Source: Micromonospora_G sp044458865 (GTDB lineage: Bacteria; Actinomycetota; Actinomycetes; Mycobacteriales; Micromonosporaceae). From it: 64,000 nucleotides of DNA. Positions 51,159 to 61,300 of the stretch are shown piece after piece; the first letter of the stretch is position 1, and every line of letters starts with the position of its first letter. Made by a program: the position numbers and the translations under genes. The notes below the pieces were generated by a model. That model searched no databases. It was not told the DNA's origin and was given only the letters and a program-made list of their open reading frames with translations. Location of the stretch: assembly GCF_044458865.1 (NCBI RefSeq), contig NZ_JBITIH010000026.1:1-64000 (forward strand), written 5' to 3'.

Positions 51159-52541
51159 TCAGGCGGGCGGGGCGAACCCGGGTAGCCACCGTTCCACGAT
51201 CGCCCGGTACGGAGCCTTCGCCTCCAGTTGGGAGAGGATTCCGATCGAGCCGAGCGTGACCCGGTGGATCAGCAGGTACGACGGCGGCAGGTTGAGCTGC
51301 CGGCTGAGCTGGTACGCGGGTGACCTCGGGTTGGTGAGTCGGCCGGCCTCGACTCGTAGCCAGGCGCGGGTGAAGCGGAACTCCTCCACGGAGAGCGGCT
51401 CCAGCACCGGCATGATGAAGTCGAGGACTGCCTCCGCGTCGATCACCTCGTTCGGTTTGATGAACCCCTCGCCCCGCAGGCCGTCCACCACGGCCTCGGC
51501 CTCGCCGGCGAGCGCCAGCCGGACCAGTCGCCCGACCGGTTCGGGGTGGCCGCCGGGCAGCCGGGCCACCGCACCGAAGTCGATCACCCCGAGTCGGCCG
51601 TCCGGCAGTAGCCGGAAGTTGCCCGGATGCGGGTCGGCGTGGAGCAGCCCGGCCCGGCCGGGGGCGGAGAAGTGCAGGGTGGCGAGGTGCCGGCCGGCCT
51701 GGTTGCGCTCCTCCTCGCTGCCGCTGGCGATGATCTGGGACAGCGGGGTGCCCTCGACCCAGTCGGTGACCAGTACCCGCGGACTCGCCGCCACGACCTC
51801 GGGTACGAAGATCTCCGGGTCGCCCGCGTACGCGGCAGCGAAGGCCCGCTGCGATTCCGCTTCGAGTTCGTAGTCGAGTTCCTCGCTGATCCGGTCGCGG
51901 AGTTCGGCCAGGAGCGGTTTGATGTCGAGTCCGGGCTGGATGGCTCGGAACATGGTGCCGAGCCGGGAGAGCTGCTTGAGGTCGGCGAGGAGGGCGTCGC
52001 CGGCTCCGGGGTACTGCACCTTGACCGCTACCGGGCGGCCGGTAGCGGCGGTGCGGGCGGTGGTCTTCGCGCCCCGGCGGCGGGTGCCGGCCGGGACGAC
52101 CGGGGGGCCGTTCCAGATCGCCCGGTGGACCTGCCCGATACTCGCCGCCGCAGCCGGTTTGTCATTGAATTCCAGGAAGTACGACTGCCAGTCCGGTCCG
52201 AGCTGTTCGCTCAGCACCTTGTGCACGCTCGCGGTCGGCAGCGGCGGCGCCGACTCCTGGAGCTTGGTCAGGGCCTGCCGGTACGGCGCGGCGATCTCCT
52301 CCGGCAGCGCCGCCTCGAACACCGAGAGCGCCTGGCCGAACTTCATCGCGCCGCCCTTGAGCTGCCCGAGCACGCTGAACAACTGTTCGGCCGTACGTTG
52401 CTGGATCTCGGCCGAGATCACCTCCGAGGCGAGCCCGGTGACGCGCTTGCCGACGCCGAGCACGGTCCGACCGGCGAAGCCGAGCGGCAGGGCGGCTAGC
52501 TTGGCGGTCCGGGAGACGGCCCGGCGTGGGATGTCGGTCAC
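51159..52541 (-). CDS. ABC1/AarF (UbiB-like) atypical kinase
   Basis: A 460-aa UbiB-family protein. The KxGQ signature sits in LKGGAMKFGQALS. Later features are ASIGQVHRA (A-rich loop), VAVKVQYPG, HADPHPGN and VIDFGA, the atypical kinase active site. Family members bind ATP and usually support quinone or isoprenoid-lipid metabolism by ATPase-like activity. A basic, low-complexity insert (AGTRRRGAKTTARTAA) interrupts the N-lobe. GTG start at 52541. The homolog Rv3197 sits next to whiB7 in mycobacteria, as here. Confidence 0.93.
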   Translation of the reverse strand: MTDIPRRAVSRTAKLAALPLGFAGRTVLGVGKRVTGLASEVISAEIQQRTAEQLFSVLGQLKGGAMKFGQALSVFEAALPEEIAAPYRQALTKLQESAPPLPTASVHKVLSEQLGPDWQSYFLEFNDKPAAAASIGQVHRAIWNGPPVVPAGTRRRGAKTTARTAATGRPVAVKVQYPGAGDALLADLKQLSRLGTMFRAIQPGLDIKPLLAELRDRISEELDYELEAESQRAFAAAYAGDPEIFVPEVVAASPRVLVTDWVEGTPLSQIIASGSEEERNQAGRHLATLHFSAPGRAGLLHADPHPGNFRLLPDGRLGVIDFGAVARLPGGHPEPVGRLVRLALAGEAEAVVDGLRGEGFIKPNEVIDAEAVLDFIMPVLEPLSVEEFRFTRAWLRVEAGRLTNPRSPAYQLSRQLNLPPSYLLIHRVTLGSIGILSQLEAKAPYRAIVERWLPGFAPPA

Positions 52542-52618
52542 CAGATCATTGTTACCGACTTTCGGTGGTCACGGCCGCCGTCGCAGGGTGGCCCGGGCCA
52601 CGGCGACCCCGGTGTCCG

Positions 52619-53695
52619 TTATTCCGTGGCGGTCGAACGCCGTCCACGCCGCCGAGACGTGCAGCCACAGGAGGGGTGTGGGGGCCAGGTCCGGCGGCGG
52701 AATCGCCCCGGTGTCCGAATCTCGACCGCCGCTCCGACGGTTTCGGGCGAGCCGCCGTCGAGAAATCCGAGCACTTCGCCGGTCGCGTATCCGACCGCGG
52801 CGATCAGCGTCGGGGTGGTGCAGGGCTGGAGCGCGGGTTCCGCGGCGAGTTGCGCGGCGAGTGCCGGCCACCCCGGGTCCCGGTCACGGCGGTGCAGGTC
52901 GCGGCAGTTGAGGCAGGGAGAGCCGCTGGCGGGCACCAGCGGCCCGACCACGGGTACGCCGTCGTGCAGGCTGAGCAGCAGGTGTGCCTGCCGGCGCTGG
53001 GCGTACCCGGCGGCGAGCAGGCCGGCTGGCCGGTCGGTGCCGACCTGGACCACCAGGCTGGCGCCGCTGCGGCGTACCGCCCTGGTCTCGGTGCCCGGGG
53101 CGGCGCGGGTGATGGCGTCGGCGACCGCCTCGGCCCGGGGACGGTGCAGGTCGGCGTTGACCGCCCCGCCTCCGACCACGTCGGTCATGTCCACCCGGCC
53201 GGCCAGGTCCGGCTGGACATGACCGACGCCGGCCTGGGCGAGGGCGACCGCGACGGGCCCGCCGAGCCGGCCCTGGCCGGTGACGACGACCCGGGCCGCC
53301 CGGCGGCGCCGGAGGAGCTGGGCGGGGGTGGCGGTCGCCTCGGGGCCGCGTAGGGCGATCGCCGTGGCTTCGCTGGCGAGCCGCTGCCGGTCCGGTTCGG
53401 GCAGGTCCGCGGGGAGCAGGGTGTGGGCACCGACGACCAGGCCCGCGCTGCGCAGGGTGTCGATCAGCGTACGGGCGTCTTCCCGTGCGATCCGTAGCCC
53501 TTCCGCGTGGTCCAGGATCATGCGTTCACTCCGGCTGCCGTCGAGCAGGTCGAGTAGGCGGGCGGCGCCGGGATCGGCCATCTCCAGCAGTACGGCGCGA
53601 CTGGGGTCGAGGCCGAGTTGCAGGGTGTGCGGGTCTCGCCAGAGGCGGGCCAGGCCGGGGAGCAGGGTGGGGCGGGGAAGTGCGCTTCGTGTCAT
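52619..53695 (-). CDS. ThiF/E1-like protein (TOMM leader-peptide-binding type), orphan
   Basis: A 358-aa protein. The N-terminal about 110 residues form a RiPP-recognition-like winged helix (LGLDPSRAVLLEMADPGAARLLDLLDG), followed by an E1-like Rossmann domain (VVVTGQGRLGGPVAVALAQAG). Near the end are paired zinc cysteines CLNC and CGC (HPSCGC). This is the architecture of Ocin-ThiF/TOMM partner proteins, but no YcaO or precursor peptide gene is nearby. A homolog (Rv3196) occurs at the same place in mycobacteria. After CGC the frame turns Arg-rich; another frame with better codon bias continues to 52571, so an indel near 52665 may have changed the tail. ATG 53695. Confidence 0.75.
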   Translation of the reverse strand: MTRSALPRPTLLPGLARLWRDPHTLQLGLDPSRAVLLEMADPGAARLLDLLDGSRSERMILDHAEGLRIAREDARTLIDTLRSAGLVVGAHTLLPADLPEPDRQRLASEATAIALRGPEATATPAQLLRRRRAARVVVTGQGRLGGPVAVALAQAGVGHVQPDLAGRVDMTDVVGGGAVNADLHRPRAEAVADAITRAAPGTETRAVRRSGASLVVQVGTDRPAGLLAAGYAQRRQAHLLLSLHDGVPVVGPLVPASGSPCLNCRDLHRRDRDPGWPALAAQLAAEPALQPCTTPTLIAAVGYATGEVLGFLDGGSPETVGAAVEIRTPGRFRRRTWPPHPSCGCTSRRRGRRSTATE

Positions 53696-53736
53696 AGGTG
53701 ACACGCTGTCATCGTTGCCCAACGATCGGTCGATCG

Positions 53737-53798
53737 TTATCCACAGGCAGTGGCGGCCATGCCGTGCACTATCCACAGAACTTTGCGGGTTATCCACA
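53737..53798 (+). other. Cluster of three DnaA-box-like sequences
   Basis: TTATCCACA at 53737-53745, CTATCCACA at 53769-53777 and TTATCCACA at 53790-53798, all in one orientation within 62 bp, just upstream of the ThiF-like gene. Confidence 0.6.
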
Positions 53799-53888
53799 AC
53801 TGGCGGGTAACTAGTGTCGTTCTCGGGACATCACAGCGGGTGTCCGTACCACGACAGAGGTGTGCGGGCCGCTACGTGGCGACAGGGC

Positions 53889-53920
53889 GGGAAGGGGCGG
53901 CCGATGGGCCACCCCTTCCC
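53889..53920 (-). terminator. Terminator of zinc-ribbon gene
   Basis: GGGAAGGGG pairs with CCCCTTCCC, with GGCC/GGCC inside, 24 bases after the stop of the minus-strand small gene. Confidence 0.65.
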
Positions 53921-53943
53921 CGCGAAGTGATAGCGCGCAGCGG

Positions 53944-54111
53944 TCAGACCTTGGCCTTGCCGAGGATCCGGTTGACCGTCGTGCCGCAGACGGGGCATTT
54001 GCCCTTGGCCATGTTCATGCCCGTCTTGGACACCTCGACGTTGCCTTCGAAGTCGCGCTTTTCCTTGCACTTGACGCAGTACCCGTTGTAGGTCTGGGCC
54101 TTGTCGGCCAC
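53944..54111 (-). CDS. Small zinc-ribbon protein (DUF5679)
   Basis: A 55-aa protein with two CxxC pairs (GYCVKCKEKRDFEG and GKCPVCGTTVNR) and the DUF5679 signature VEVSKTGMNMAKGKCPVCG. GTG at 54111 follows GAGGAGGACACC on the minus strand; a longer frame to 54204 lacks a ribosome site. Zinc binding is clear; function unknown. It is highly conserved in actinomycetes. Confidence 0.9.
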   Translation of the reverse strand: MADKAQTYNGYCVKCKEKRDFEGNVEVSKTGMNMAKGKCPVCGTTVNRILGKAKV

Positions 54112-54616
54112 GGTGTCCTCCTCTTCCGTCGGGTCGCTCACCCGACGTCTGCCCGGCGGCGGGCCTCGAAGGCCCCGGCGCTGGGATTTCTCCGCGATCA
54201 CCACTGTGTGACCGCCGGTCCGCGGACCCTACCCAGGTGCGGGAGGTTCCAGTCAGCAATGCGTCGGCACTGTGAGTAAGCCGACGACGAGAGTGTGCAT
54301 GCCGGAATAGGTCGGATAAGTCAGTTTCGCAGGGACACGCCGGATGAACGCCTTCAGAACGGCATTCGGGGGTGCCGCGCAACGGAGCCGAGGTAGATCG
54401 TTTACCGTGGAGCCAGCCGCGCGTCGGCGGGCGTTCGTACGCCTCCGAGGGGCCGTGCCGCCCCCGCCGACGAGGCCGGTCAAATAATTTTTTCGGACGG
54501 TAGGCCGCTAACCGGGATTTTCCCGGCGCGTGTCGATGGGTTGACTCTTGCGGTCCCCTGGTCACTACGCATTAGTTTTCCTTCGTGAATGAAACCCGGG
54601 CTGTCGCGGACCGGTA
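54112..54616. other. Intergenic region with a low-GC AATAATTTTTT patch
   Basis: No convincing gene in 505 bp; small open frames lack codon bias. An AATAATTTTTT stretch at about 54483-54493 is unusual for this genome and may be part of a promoter or terminator for the flanking divergent genes. Confidence 0.45.
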
Positions 54617-55144
54617 ATGGCTGGGGCGCGCAAGCCGGTCGTCGAGGTACGGCGCAGTGTGCGCCGGCGCCGGACGGTGTCCGCCTACCGCGACGGCGAG
54701 CGGGTCGTGGTGCTCATCCCGGACCAGTTCTCCCGCGCCGAGGAGAGCGAGTGGGTCGACCGGATGCTCGCCCGGCTGGCCGCCCGGGAGGAACGCACCG
54801 GCCGGTCCGACGACGACCTGCTGCTGCGGGCCCAACGGCTGATCGACCGTTACCTCGCCGAGCACGGTCGGGCGGCCGTCCCGGCAAGCGTCCGGTGGGT
54901 CACCAACCAGAACGGCCGCTGGGGCTCGTGCACGCCCGCCGACCGCACCATCCGGATTTCGCACCGGATCCAGGAGATGCCCGAATGGGTGATCGACTAC
55001 GTGCTCCTGCACGAACTGGCGCACCTCGTCGTACCGAGCCACAACGCGCGGTTCTGGGCCCTGGTCGGGCGCTATCCCAAGACCGAGCGAGCCCGGGGCT
55101 ATCTGGAAGGGGTGGCCGCCGCAGGGGTCAACCTGACCGACTGA
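54617..55144 (+). CDS. YgjP-like zinc metallopeptidase (M48/DUF45)
   Basis: A 175-aa protein with the zinc motif HELAHLVVPSH (HExxH, third ligand H) near the C-terminus and the preceding WGSC motif, as in YgjP/DUF45. ATG 54617. The next gene begins 29 bases downstream, same strand. Substrate unknown. Confidence 0.9.
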   Translation: MAGARKPVVEVRRSVRRRRTVSAYRDGERVVVLIPDQFSRAEESEWVDRMLARLAAREERTGRSDDDLLLRAQRLIDRYLAEHGRAAVPASVRWVTNQNGRWGSCTPADRTIRISHRIQEMPEWVIDYVLLHELAHLVVPSHNARFWALVGRYPKTERARGYLEGVAAAGVNLTD

Positions 55145-55173
55145 GGCGGTCGGCGGCGGACTAGATTCGTCGG

Positions 55174-55767
55174 ATGGCCCGACGTCTGGTGGTGACACTG
55201 TTGGGGCCGGTGCACTGGGCGCCCCCCGGCACCGACCCGATCCGCTGGCAAACCGCCCTGGCCGAGGACGTGGTCGACCTGATCGCCACGCTCAGTGAGG
55301 TCGAACCGGCGATCGCCGCCACCGCCGCCGAACGGCCGCTGGCCGACGCGGTGGCCTGGCCGGGAATGCCCATCTACGACCTGCCGGCACGGACCGTGGG
55401 CGCGGCGTTCGCCGCGGCGGCAGCCGACGGCTACGACCAGGCGGCGGTGATCGTCGCCGACGCGCCCGACCTGCCCGGCCTGATCCTGGGCAAGTTGCTC
55501 CGCCCACTGAGCAGCCGGAGGGTCGCGGTCGCCCCGGCCGGCCCCGGACTGCTCGGGGTGGCGGCGCGGCTGCCCGCGCCGGACTGGCTCACCGAGGTCG
55601 ACCTGGACACGGCGGATGCCGACGCGCTTCGGGCCACCGCACCGGACCCGACCGAGGTGGCGGTCGCCCCGGGCTGGCGCCGGCTGCGCGGCCCGGCCGA
55701 CCTGGCCACCCTGGACGTGGCGGTCGAGGGCTGGGAAACCACCCGGGCGCTCCTCTCCGCCGGCTGA
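55174..55767 (+). CDS. CofC/DUF2064-like nucleotidyltransferase-fold protein
   Basis: A 197-aa protein with a hydrophobic VIVADAPDLPGLILGKLLRPL core and a glycosyltransferase-A-like arrangement (DAPDLPG replacing DxD). It resembles DUF2064 or CofC guanylyltransferase-like proteins, but the N-terminal nucleotide-binding signature is weak. Next to DUF2342 (a coenzyme-F420-associated family by name), a cofactor role is possible but unproven. Confidence 0.6.
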   Translation: MARRLVVTLLGPVHWAPPGTDPIRWQTALAEDVVDLIATLSEVEPAIAATAAERPLADAVAWPGMPIYDLPARTVGAAFAAAAADGYDQAAVIVADAPDLPGLILGKLLRPLSSRRVAVAPAGPGLLGVAARLPAPDWLTEVDLDTADADALRATAPDPTEVAVAPGWRRLRGPADLATLDVAVEGWETTRALLSAG

Positions 55768-55790
55768 CCAGCGGAGAGGAACCGCCGGAC

Positions 55791-57095
55791 TCAGGAAGGG
55801 TTCTTCTCCCCGGGGTGCTCCGGGCCCTCGTCGGTCTGGTCACCGCTGATGCGGTCACCGCCCTCCGGGCCGCCCGGCTGGGTGAAGTCGAACGTGTCCA
55901 GTTCGTTGAGGTCGAGCTGAGCGCGGGCGAAGCCCTCCGGGTCGGCGAACTCCTCGCCGGAGGGAAGCAGGTCCGGGTGCCCCCAGACGGCGTCCCGCCC
56001 GGCGATTCCCCGGTACTCGGTCAGCGCGGCCCAGAGCGCCGCGGCCTCCCGCAGCCGTCGGGGCCGCAACTCCAGCCCCACCAGAGCGGCGAAGGTCTGC
56101 TCGGCCGGTCCGCCCGCCGCCCGGCGGCGGCGGAACGCCTCGCCGAGCCTCACCACGTTCGGCAGCCGCTCTGCGGCGGCACTGTCGACGACGTGACAGA
56201 CCCACCCCTCGACCAGGGCCAACGCTGTCTCCAGCCGGGCCAGCGACGCCTTCTGCGACGGTGTGTCCTCGGGGGTGAAGATGCCCTCCAGGGCCAGCGC
56301 CTGCACCGACTCGGGATTGGTCGGGTCGACCCGCCCCATCGCCTCCTCGATCGCCTCACGGTTGACCGTGATGCCCGCGGCGTACGTCTCGACGGCGGTG
56401 AGGACGTGTCCGCGCAGCCACGGCACGTGCCCGAAGAGCCGCTGGTGAGCCGCTTCGCGTAGCGCCACGTAGAGCCGAACCTCGTCCTCCGGCAACTCCA
56501 GGCCGGCGCCGTACTCCCGGATGTTCGCCGGGACCAGCGCGGCCGTGCCAGCCGGTCCGAGCGGCAGCCCGATGTCCCCGGCCGAGAGCACCTCGGCGGC
56601 GAGCGAGCCGAGCGCCTGGCCGAGCTGTCCGCCGAACAGGGCCCCGCCGAGGGTGGCGACCATCGACTGCATCGGGCCGAGCTGGGCGCGGGCCTCCGGT
56701 GGCACCAGGTCACCCATGGCCCCGACCATCCGGCCGGCGACCGGGTCGCAGAGTTTGCGCCAGACGTCGAGGGTCCGGTAGATCCACTCGTTGCGGTTCC
56801 ACGCCACCGAGGTCTGGATGCCCGACGGAAGCGCGGAGCTGGGCTCCAGCCACAGGTCGGCGAGGCGCAGCGCCTCTTCCACGGCGTGTCGCTCGAACGG
56901 GGTGACCGCCGGGTCTCCGGTCGAGCTGAGCTGGCTGGCCGCCACCTGGCGGGCCAGGTCCCAGTTGACCGGGCCGCTGCCCGGGGCGGCGAGCAGTTGC
57001 TGCAGCTGAGCCATGAACTGCTGCATCTGCTGCGGGTCGTTGGGGTCAGGTGGCTGGCCACCGGGGAGCGCGAAGCCGAACGGAATATCAGGCAC
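55791..57095 (-). CDS. Zinc-dependent metalloprotease-like protein (DUF2342)
   Basis: A 434-aa protein of the DUF2342/TIGR03624 family. The zinc region is YVALREAAHQRLFGHVPWL (H-x5-H), with AIEEAMGRVDP later. The N-terminus is Gln-rich (QQMQQFMAQLQQLL). GTG 57095 is preferred because the upstream stretch is an artefact of frame extension. The C-terminal tail is acidic and disordered. It is divergent from the Lon-like PDZ gene, as Rv3195 and Rv3194c are in mycobacteria. Confidence 0.88.
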   Translation of the reverse strand: MPDIPFGFALPGGQPPDPNDPQQMQQFMAQLQQLLAAPGSGPVNWDLARQVAASQLSSTGDPAVTPFERHAVEEALRLADLWLEPSSALPSGIQTSVAWNRNEWIYRTLDVWRKLCDPVAGRMVGAMGDLVPPEARAQLGPMQSMVATLGGALFGGQLGQALGSLAAEVLSAGDIGLPLGPAGTAALVPANIREYGAGLELPEDEVRLYVALREAAHQRLFGHVPWLRGHVLTAVETYAAGITVNREAIEEAMGRVDPTNPESVQALALEGIFTPEDTPSQKASLARLETALALVEGWVCHVVDSAAAERLPNVVRLGEAFRRRRAAGGPAEQTFAALVGLELRPRRLREAAALWAALTEYRGIAGRDAVWGHPDLLPSGEEFADPEGFARAQLDLNELDTFDFTQPGGPEGGDRISGDQTDEGPEHPGEKNPS

Positions 57096-57207
57096 CCGTC
57101 CACGGTACGCGCGCGAAGGGGCAGAATGCCGGTCCACGAATTGTGCTCAGGGAGAACTAGGGGTTCGACCAGCGGGACCCCCATGGGGGCTCGGTACGCT
57201 CTGCCGC

Positions 57208-58224
57208 ATGAGACGTCGCGGGGTCACAGTCCTGCTCGGTGCACTGCTCACCGCCCTGCTCAGCCTTGGCGTGGTCGGGACACCGATCCCGTACGTGGTG
57301 CTCGGACCCGGCCCGACGGTCAACACGTTGGGCTCCGAGGACGGCAAGGAGGTGATCAAGGTGACCGGCCGGGAGACCTCCAGTTCGGCGGGGCAGCTAC
57401 GGCTGACCACGGTTGGCGTGCAGCCCGACGTGCGGCTGCTGTCGGCGATCTCCGGCTGGCTCTCGGACTCCGAGGCGGTGGTGCCGCGCGAGCTGATCTA
57501 CCCGCCGGGGCAGACGCAGCAGCAGGTCGACGAGCGCAACGCCGAGGACTTCACCGCGTCGCAGACCAGCGCCGAGACCGCTGCCCTGACCGAACTGGGC
57601 TTCCCGGTGCAGGTCACGGTCAAGGTTGTCACCCCGGGCGGGCCGTCGGTGGACCGGCTCAAGCCCGATGACGTGATCACGACGGTGAACGGGCAGCCGG
57701 TCACCACCGCCACGAAGCTCACCGAGCTGGTCCGGGCCCAGCCGGCCGGCACCGCGCTCACCATCGGCTTCCAACGCGGCGGCGTCGCCTCGACCACCAC
57801 CGTCACCACCACCGCCGCCAGCGGTCAGCCGCCGCGGATCGGGGTGGAGATCGAGCAGCGGCAGCCGCACCCGTTCGAGCTGAAGATCGACCTCAACGAC
57901 ATCGGCGGCCCCAGCGCAGGGCTCATGTTCACCCTGGGCATCATCGACAAGCTCACCCCCGAGGACCTGACCGGCGGGAAGATCATCGCCGGCACCGGGA
58001 CCATCGACGACGAGGGCAACGTCGGGCCGATCGGCGGCATCCCGCAGAAGCTGGTCGGGGCGAAGCAGGCCGGCGCGGTCTCGTTCCTGGTGCCGGCGGA
58101 CAACTGCGCCGAGGCGGTCCGCAATCCCCAGCCAGGTCTGCCGCTGTACCGGGTGGCCACGCTCAAGGACGCACTCAACGCGTTGAATCTGCTACGCACC
58201 GGAGGTCAACCGCCACGCTGTTGA
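57208..58224 (+). CDS. PDZ and Lon-type (S16) membrane protease
   Basis: A 338-aa protein with an N-terminal transmembrane anchor (VTVLLGALLTALLSLGVVG), a PDZ domain (about residues 130-200, GGPSVDRLKPDDVITTVNG) and a C-terminal S16 protease domain. The catalytic Ser is in GGPSAGLMFTLG and Lys in KLVGAKQAG, the Lon dyad. The domain faces outside the membrane, unlike cytoplasmic Lon. ATG 57208. UPF0182 follows 92 bases later, as in mycobacteria. Confidence 0.93.
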   Translation: MRRRGVTVLLGALLTALLSLGVVGTPIPYVVLGPGPTVNTLGSEDGKEVIKVTGRETSSSAGQLRLTTVGVQPDVRLLSAISGWLSDSEAVVPRELIYPPGQTQQQVDERNAEDFTASQTSAETAALTELGFPVQVTVKVVTPGGPSVDRLKPDDVITTVNGQPVTTATKLTELVRAQPAGTALTIGFQRGGVASTTTVTTTAASGQPPRIGVEIEQRQPHPFELKIDLNDIGGPSAGLMFTLGIIDKLTPEDLTGGKIIAGTGTIDDEGNVGPIGGIPQKLVGAKQAGAVSFLVPADNCAEAVRNPQPGLPLYRVATLKDALNALNLLRTGGQPPRC

Positions 58225-58316
58225 CCTAACGTGTTCACCTTGGGCTCATCCCGCTCAGGTGGACCCCGTACTCTGGGTGCCTGGTCGGAGCCGATCACCG
58301 TGGAGCGGAGCCAACA

Positions 58317-61300
58317 GTGGTCATGCGTAGCAGTCCCCTACCGAGAATGAGTCGCCGTGGCCGAGTCACGGTCGGTGTGCTGGTCGGGGTGTTCCTGCTG
58401 TTCACCCTGCTGGGCTGGGGGGTCCAGGCGTGGACCGACTGGCTCTGGTTCGACGAGGTGAAGTTCACTCAGGTCTTCACCGACGTCCTGGTGACCCGGA
58501 TCCTGTTGTTCGCCGCGGTCGGGTTCGCCATGGCCGCAGTGGTCGGCGGCAATCTCTGGCTCGCCTACCGGCTGCGCCCGGTGCTGCGCCCGCACTCGGC
58601 CGAACAGGCGACGCTGGAGCGCTACCGGATGGTGCTGGCACCGAGGATCGGTGCCTGGATCAGCGCGCTCGCGGTGATCGTCGGCCTCTTCGCCGGCCTC
58701 AGCGCGCAGAGCCGCTGGAGCCAGTGGCTGTTGTTCCGCAACGGCGGCAGCTTCGGCGTCAAGGACCCCGAGTTCGGTATCGACATCGGCTTCTACGTCT
58801 TCCAGTTCCCGTTCTGGCGCTACCTGCTCGGGGTCGGCTTCACCGCCGTGGTTCTCTCGGTGATCGGTGCGCTCGCCGTGCACTACATCTTCGGCGGGGT
58901 GCGGCTCCAGGGCGTCGGGGATCGGATGACCAACGCCGCGCGGGCCCACCTGACCACCCTGGTAGCGGTCTTCGTGCTGCTCAAGGCGGTTGCGTACGTG
59001 CTGGACCGGCGGGCGATGCTGCTGGAGTTCAACGAGAGCGTCAACACCTACGGCGCCGGCTACTCCGACATCAACGCGCTGCTGCCGGCGAAGGAGATCC
59101 TGGCCTACATCTCGGTGGTGGTCGCGATCGCGATCATCGTGTTCTCCAACGCCGTGATGCGCAACCTGGTCTGGCCGGGCATCTCGCTGGCCCTGCTCGG
59201 CATCTCGGCGGTGGCGATCGGCGGCATCTACCCCTGGGCGGTGCAGACCTTCGAGGTCAAGCCGAGCCTCAAGGACAAGGAATCGCAGTACATCGAGCGC
59301 AGCATCGAGGCGACCCGGGCCTCCTTCGGGCTGGCCGCCACGCAGACCGCCCCGTACGGCGCCGGAAACCTGAAACCCCCGGCCACGCTCGCCACCGACA
59401 CCTCGGTGGTGCCGAACATCCGGCTGCTCGACCCGCAGTTGATCTCCGAGACCTACACCCAGTTGCAGCAGGTGCGGGGCTTCTACGACTTCGGTCCCAA
59501 GCTCGACATCGACCGCTACACGGTCAACGGCGCCACGCAGGACTACGTCGTCGGCATGCGTGAGATCAACTACGGCGAGCTGACCACGCAGCAGAGCAAC
59601 TGGATCAACCGGCACACCGTCTTCACCCACGGCTACGGCCTCGTCAGCGCACCCGCGAACCAGGTGGTCTGCGGTGGCCAGCCGTTCTTCGTCTCCGGCT
59701 TCCTCGGCGACCAGGCGCAGCAGACCTGTTCGTCGTCGACCGAGCAGATCCCGGCGGAACAGCCGCGGATCTACTACGGCGAGCAGATGGACGACAGCGA
59801 CTACGCGATCGTCGGCCAGACCGACTCGAACCGCAACGTCGAGTTCGACCGGCCGACCGGCGGGGAGAGCGAGAACGGCGGCGGGCAGACCTACACGTAC
59901 AGCGGTGCCGGTGGGGTGGAGATTGGCTCGTTCACCCGCAAGCTGCTCTACGCGATCAAGGAGCAGGAGAGCAACTTCCTGCTCTCCGCCGCGGTGAACG
60001 AGAACTCCAAGCTGCTCTACGTACGTAACCCGCGCGACCGGGTGGAGAAGGTGGCCCCCTTCCTGACCCTCGACGGCGACCCGTATCCCGCGCTGATCGA
60101 CGGTCGGATCCAGTGGATCATCGACGGCTACACCACGGCGGCGACCTACCCCTACGCGGAGCAGGTGAATCTCCAGACCGAGACGGCCGACGAGCTGACC
60201 GGTCGGGGCACCTTCCAACTGGCCCGAGAGAACGTCAACTACATCCGCAACTCGGTCAAGGCGACGGTCGACGCGTACGACGGCACCGTGAAGCTCTACG
60301 AGTTCGACGAGGCCGACCCGGTGCTCAAGGCATGGAACAAGGCCTTCGGTGGTGACCTGGTGGTGCCGAAGTCGCAGATCCCGGCCGACCTGGCCGCACA
60401 CTTCCGCTACCCGGCCGACCTGTTCAAGGTGCAGCGCAACCTGCTGGCCAAGTTCCACGTCACCGACCCGTCGGAGTTCTTCTCCGGGCAGGACTTCTGG
60501 GAGGTGCCGAACGTCCCGGACGCCCCCGACACCGGCCAGCGGCAGCCCCCGTACTACCTGTTCACCCAGCTTCCTGGGCAGGAGTCGCCCCGGTTCCAAC
60601 TCACCTCGGCGGTGACCCCGGCGAGCCGGCAGAACCTGGCCGCGCTGATCTCCGGGTCGTACGTGAACGGGCAGCCGCAGTTGCAGGTGGTGGAGCTGCC
60701 GGACCAGACGGCGGTCTCCGGGCCGGTGCAGGTCCACCAGAAGATGACCAACAACGCGGCGATCCGGCAGGAACTCAACCTGCTCTCGTCGAACCAGGCC
60801 CAGGTGCAGTACGGCAACCTGCTCTCGTTGCCCTTCGGCGACGGCATGCTCTACGTCGAGCCGGTCTACGTGAAGAGCAACCAGCAGAACGCGTACCCGT
60901 TGTTGCAGCGGGTGCTGCTCTCGTACGGCGACGGCGGCGAGTACGTGGTGCTGGCCAACAACCTGCAGGACGGCATCAAACAGCTTGTCGAGCAGGGCAA
61001 GACGGCCCCCGGCACCACTCCGCCACCGGGCGGTACGCCGCCACCACCGCCGAGCGACAACCCTCCGACCACGCCGAGCGCACCGCCGGCTCTCACCGGT
61101 GAGCTGGCAGTGGCGGCGCAGAAGGTCCAGGCGGCTATCGCCGAGGTGCAGGCCGCTCAGGCGTCCGGTGACGTCGAGCGGTGGGGTAAGTCGCTCAAGA
61201 CCCTGGATGCCGCGCTCACGGAGTTCCAGGCGGCCCAGCGAGCGGCTGGGATCGCCGGTGCCTCACCGACACCGAGTGCGGCCACGCCCCAGACGGCGAC

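Noticed and set aside
53737..53798. The DnaA-box cluster as the replication origin
   Set aside because: Only three boxes, with no dnaA, dnaN, recF or AT-rich unwinding region next to it.
54253..54483. 76-codon minus-strand open frame
   Set aside because: No ribosome site, no codon bias, and it lies in the intergenic region upstream of the zinc-ribbon gene.
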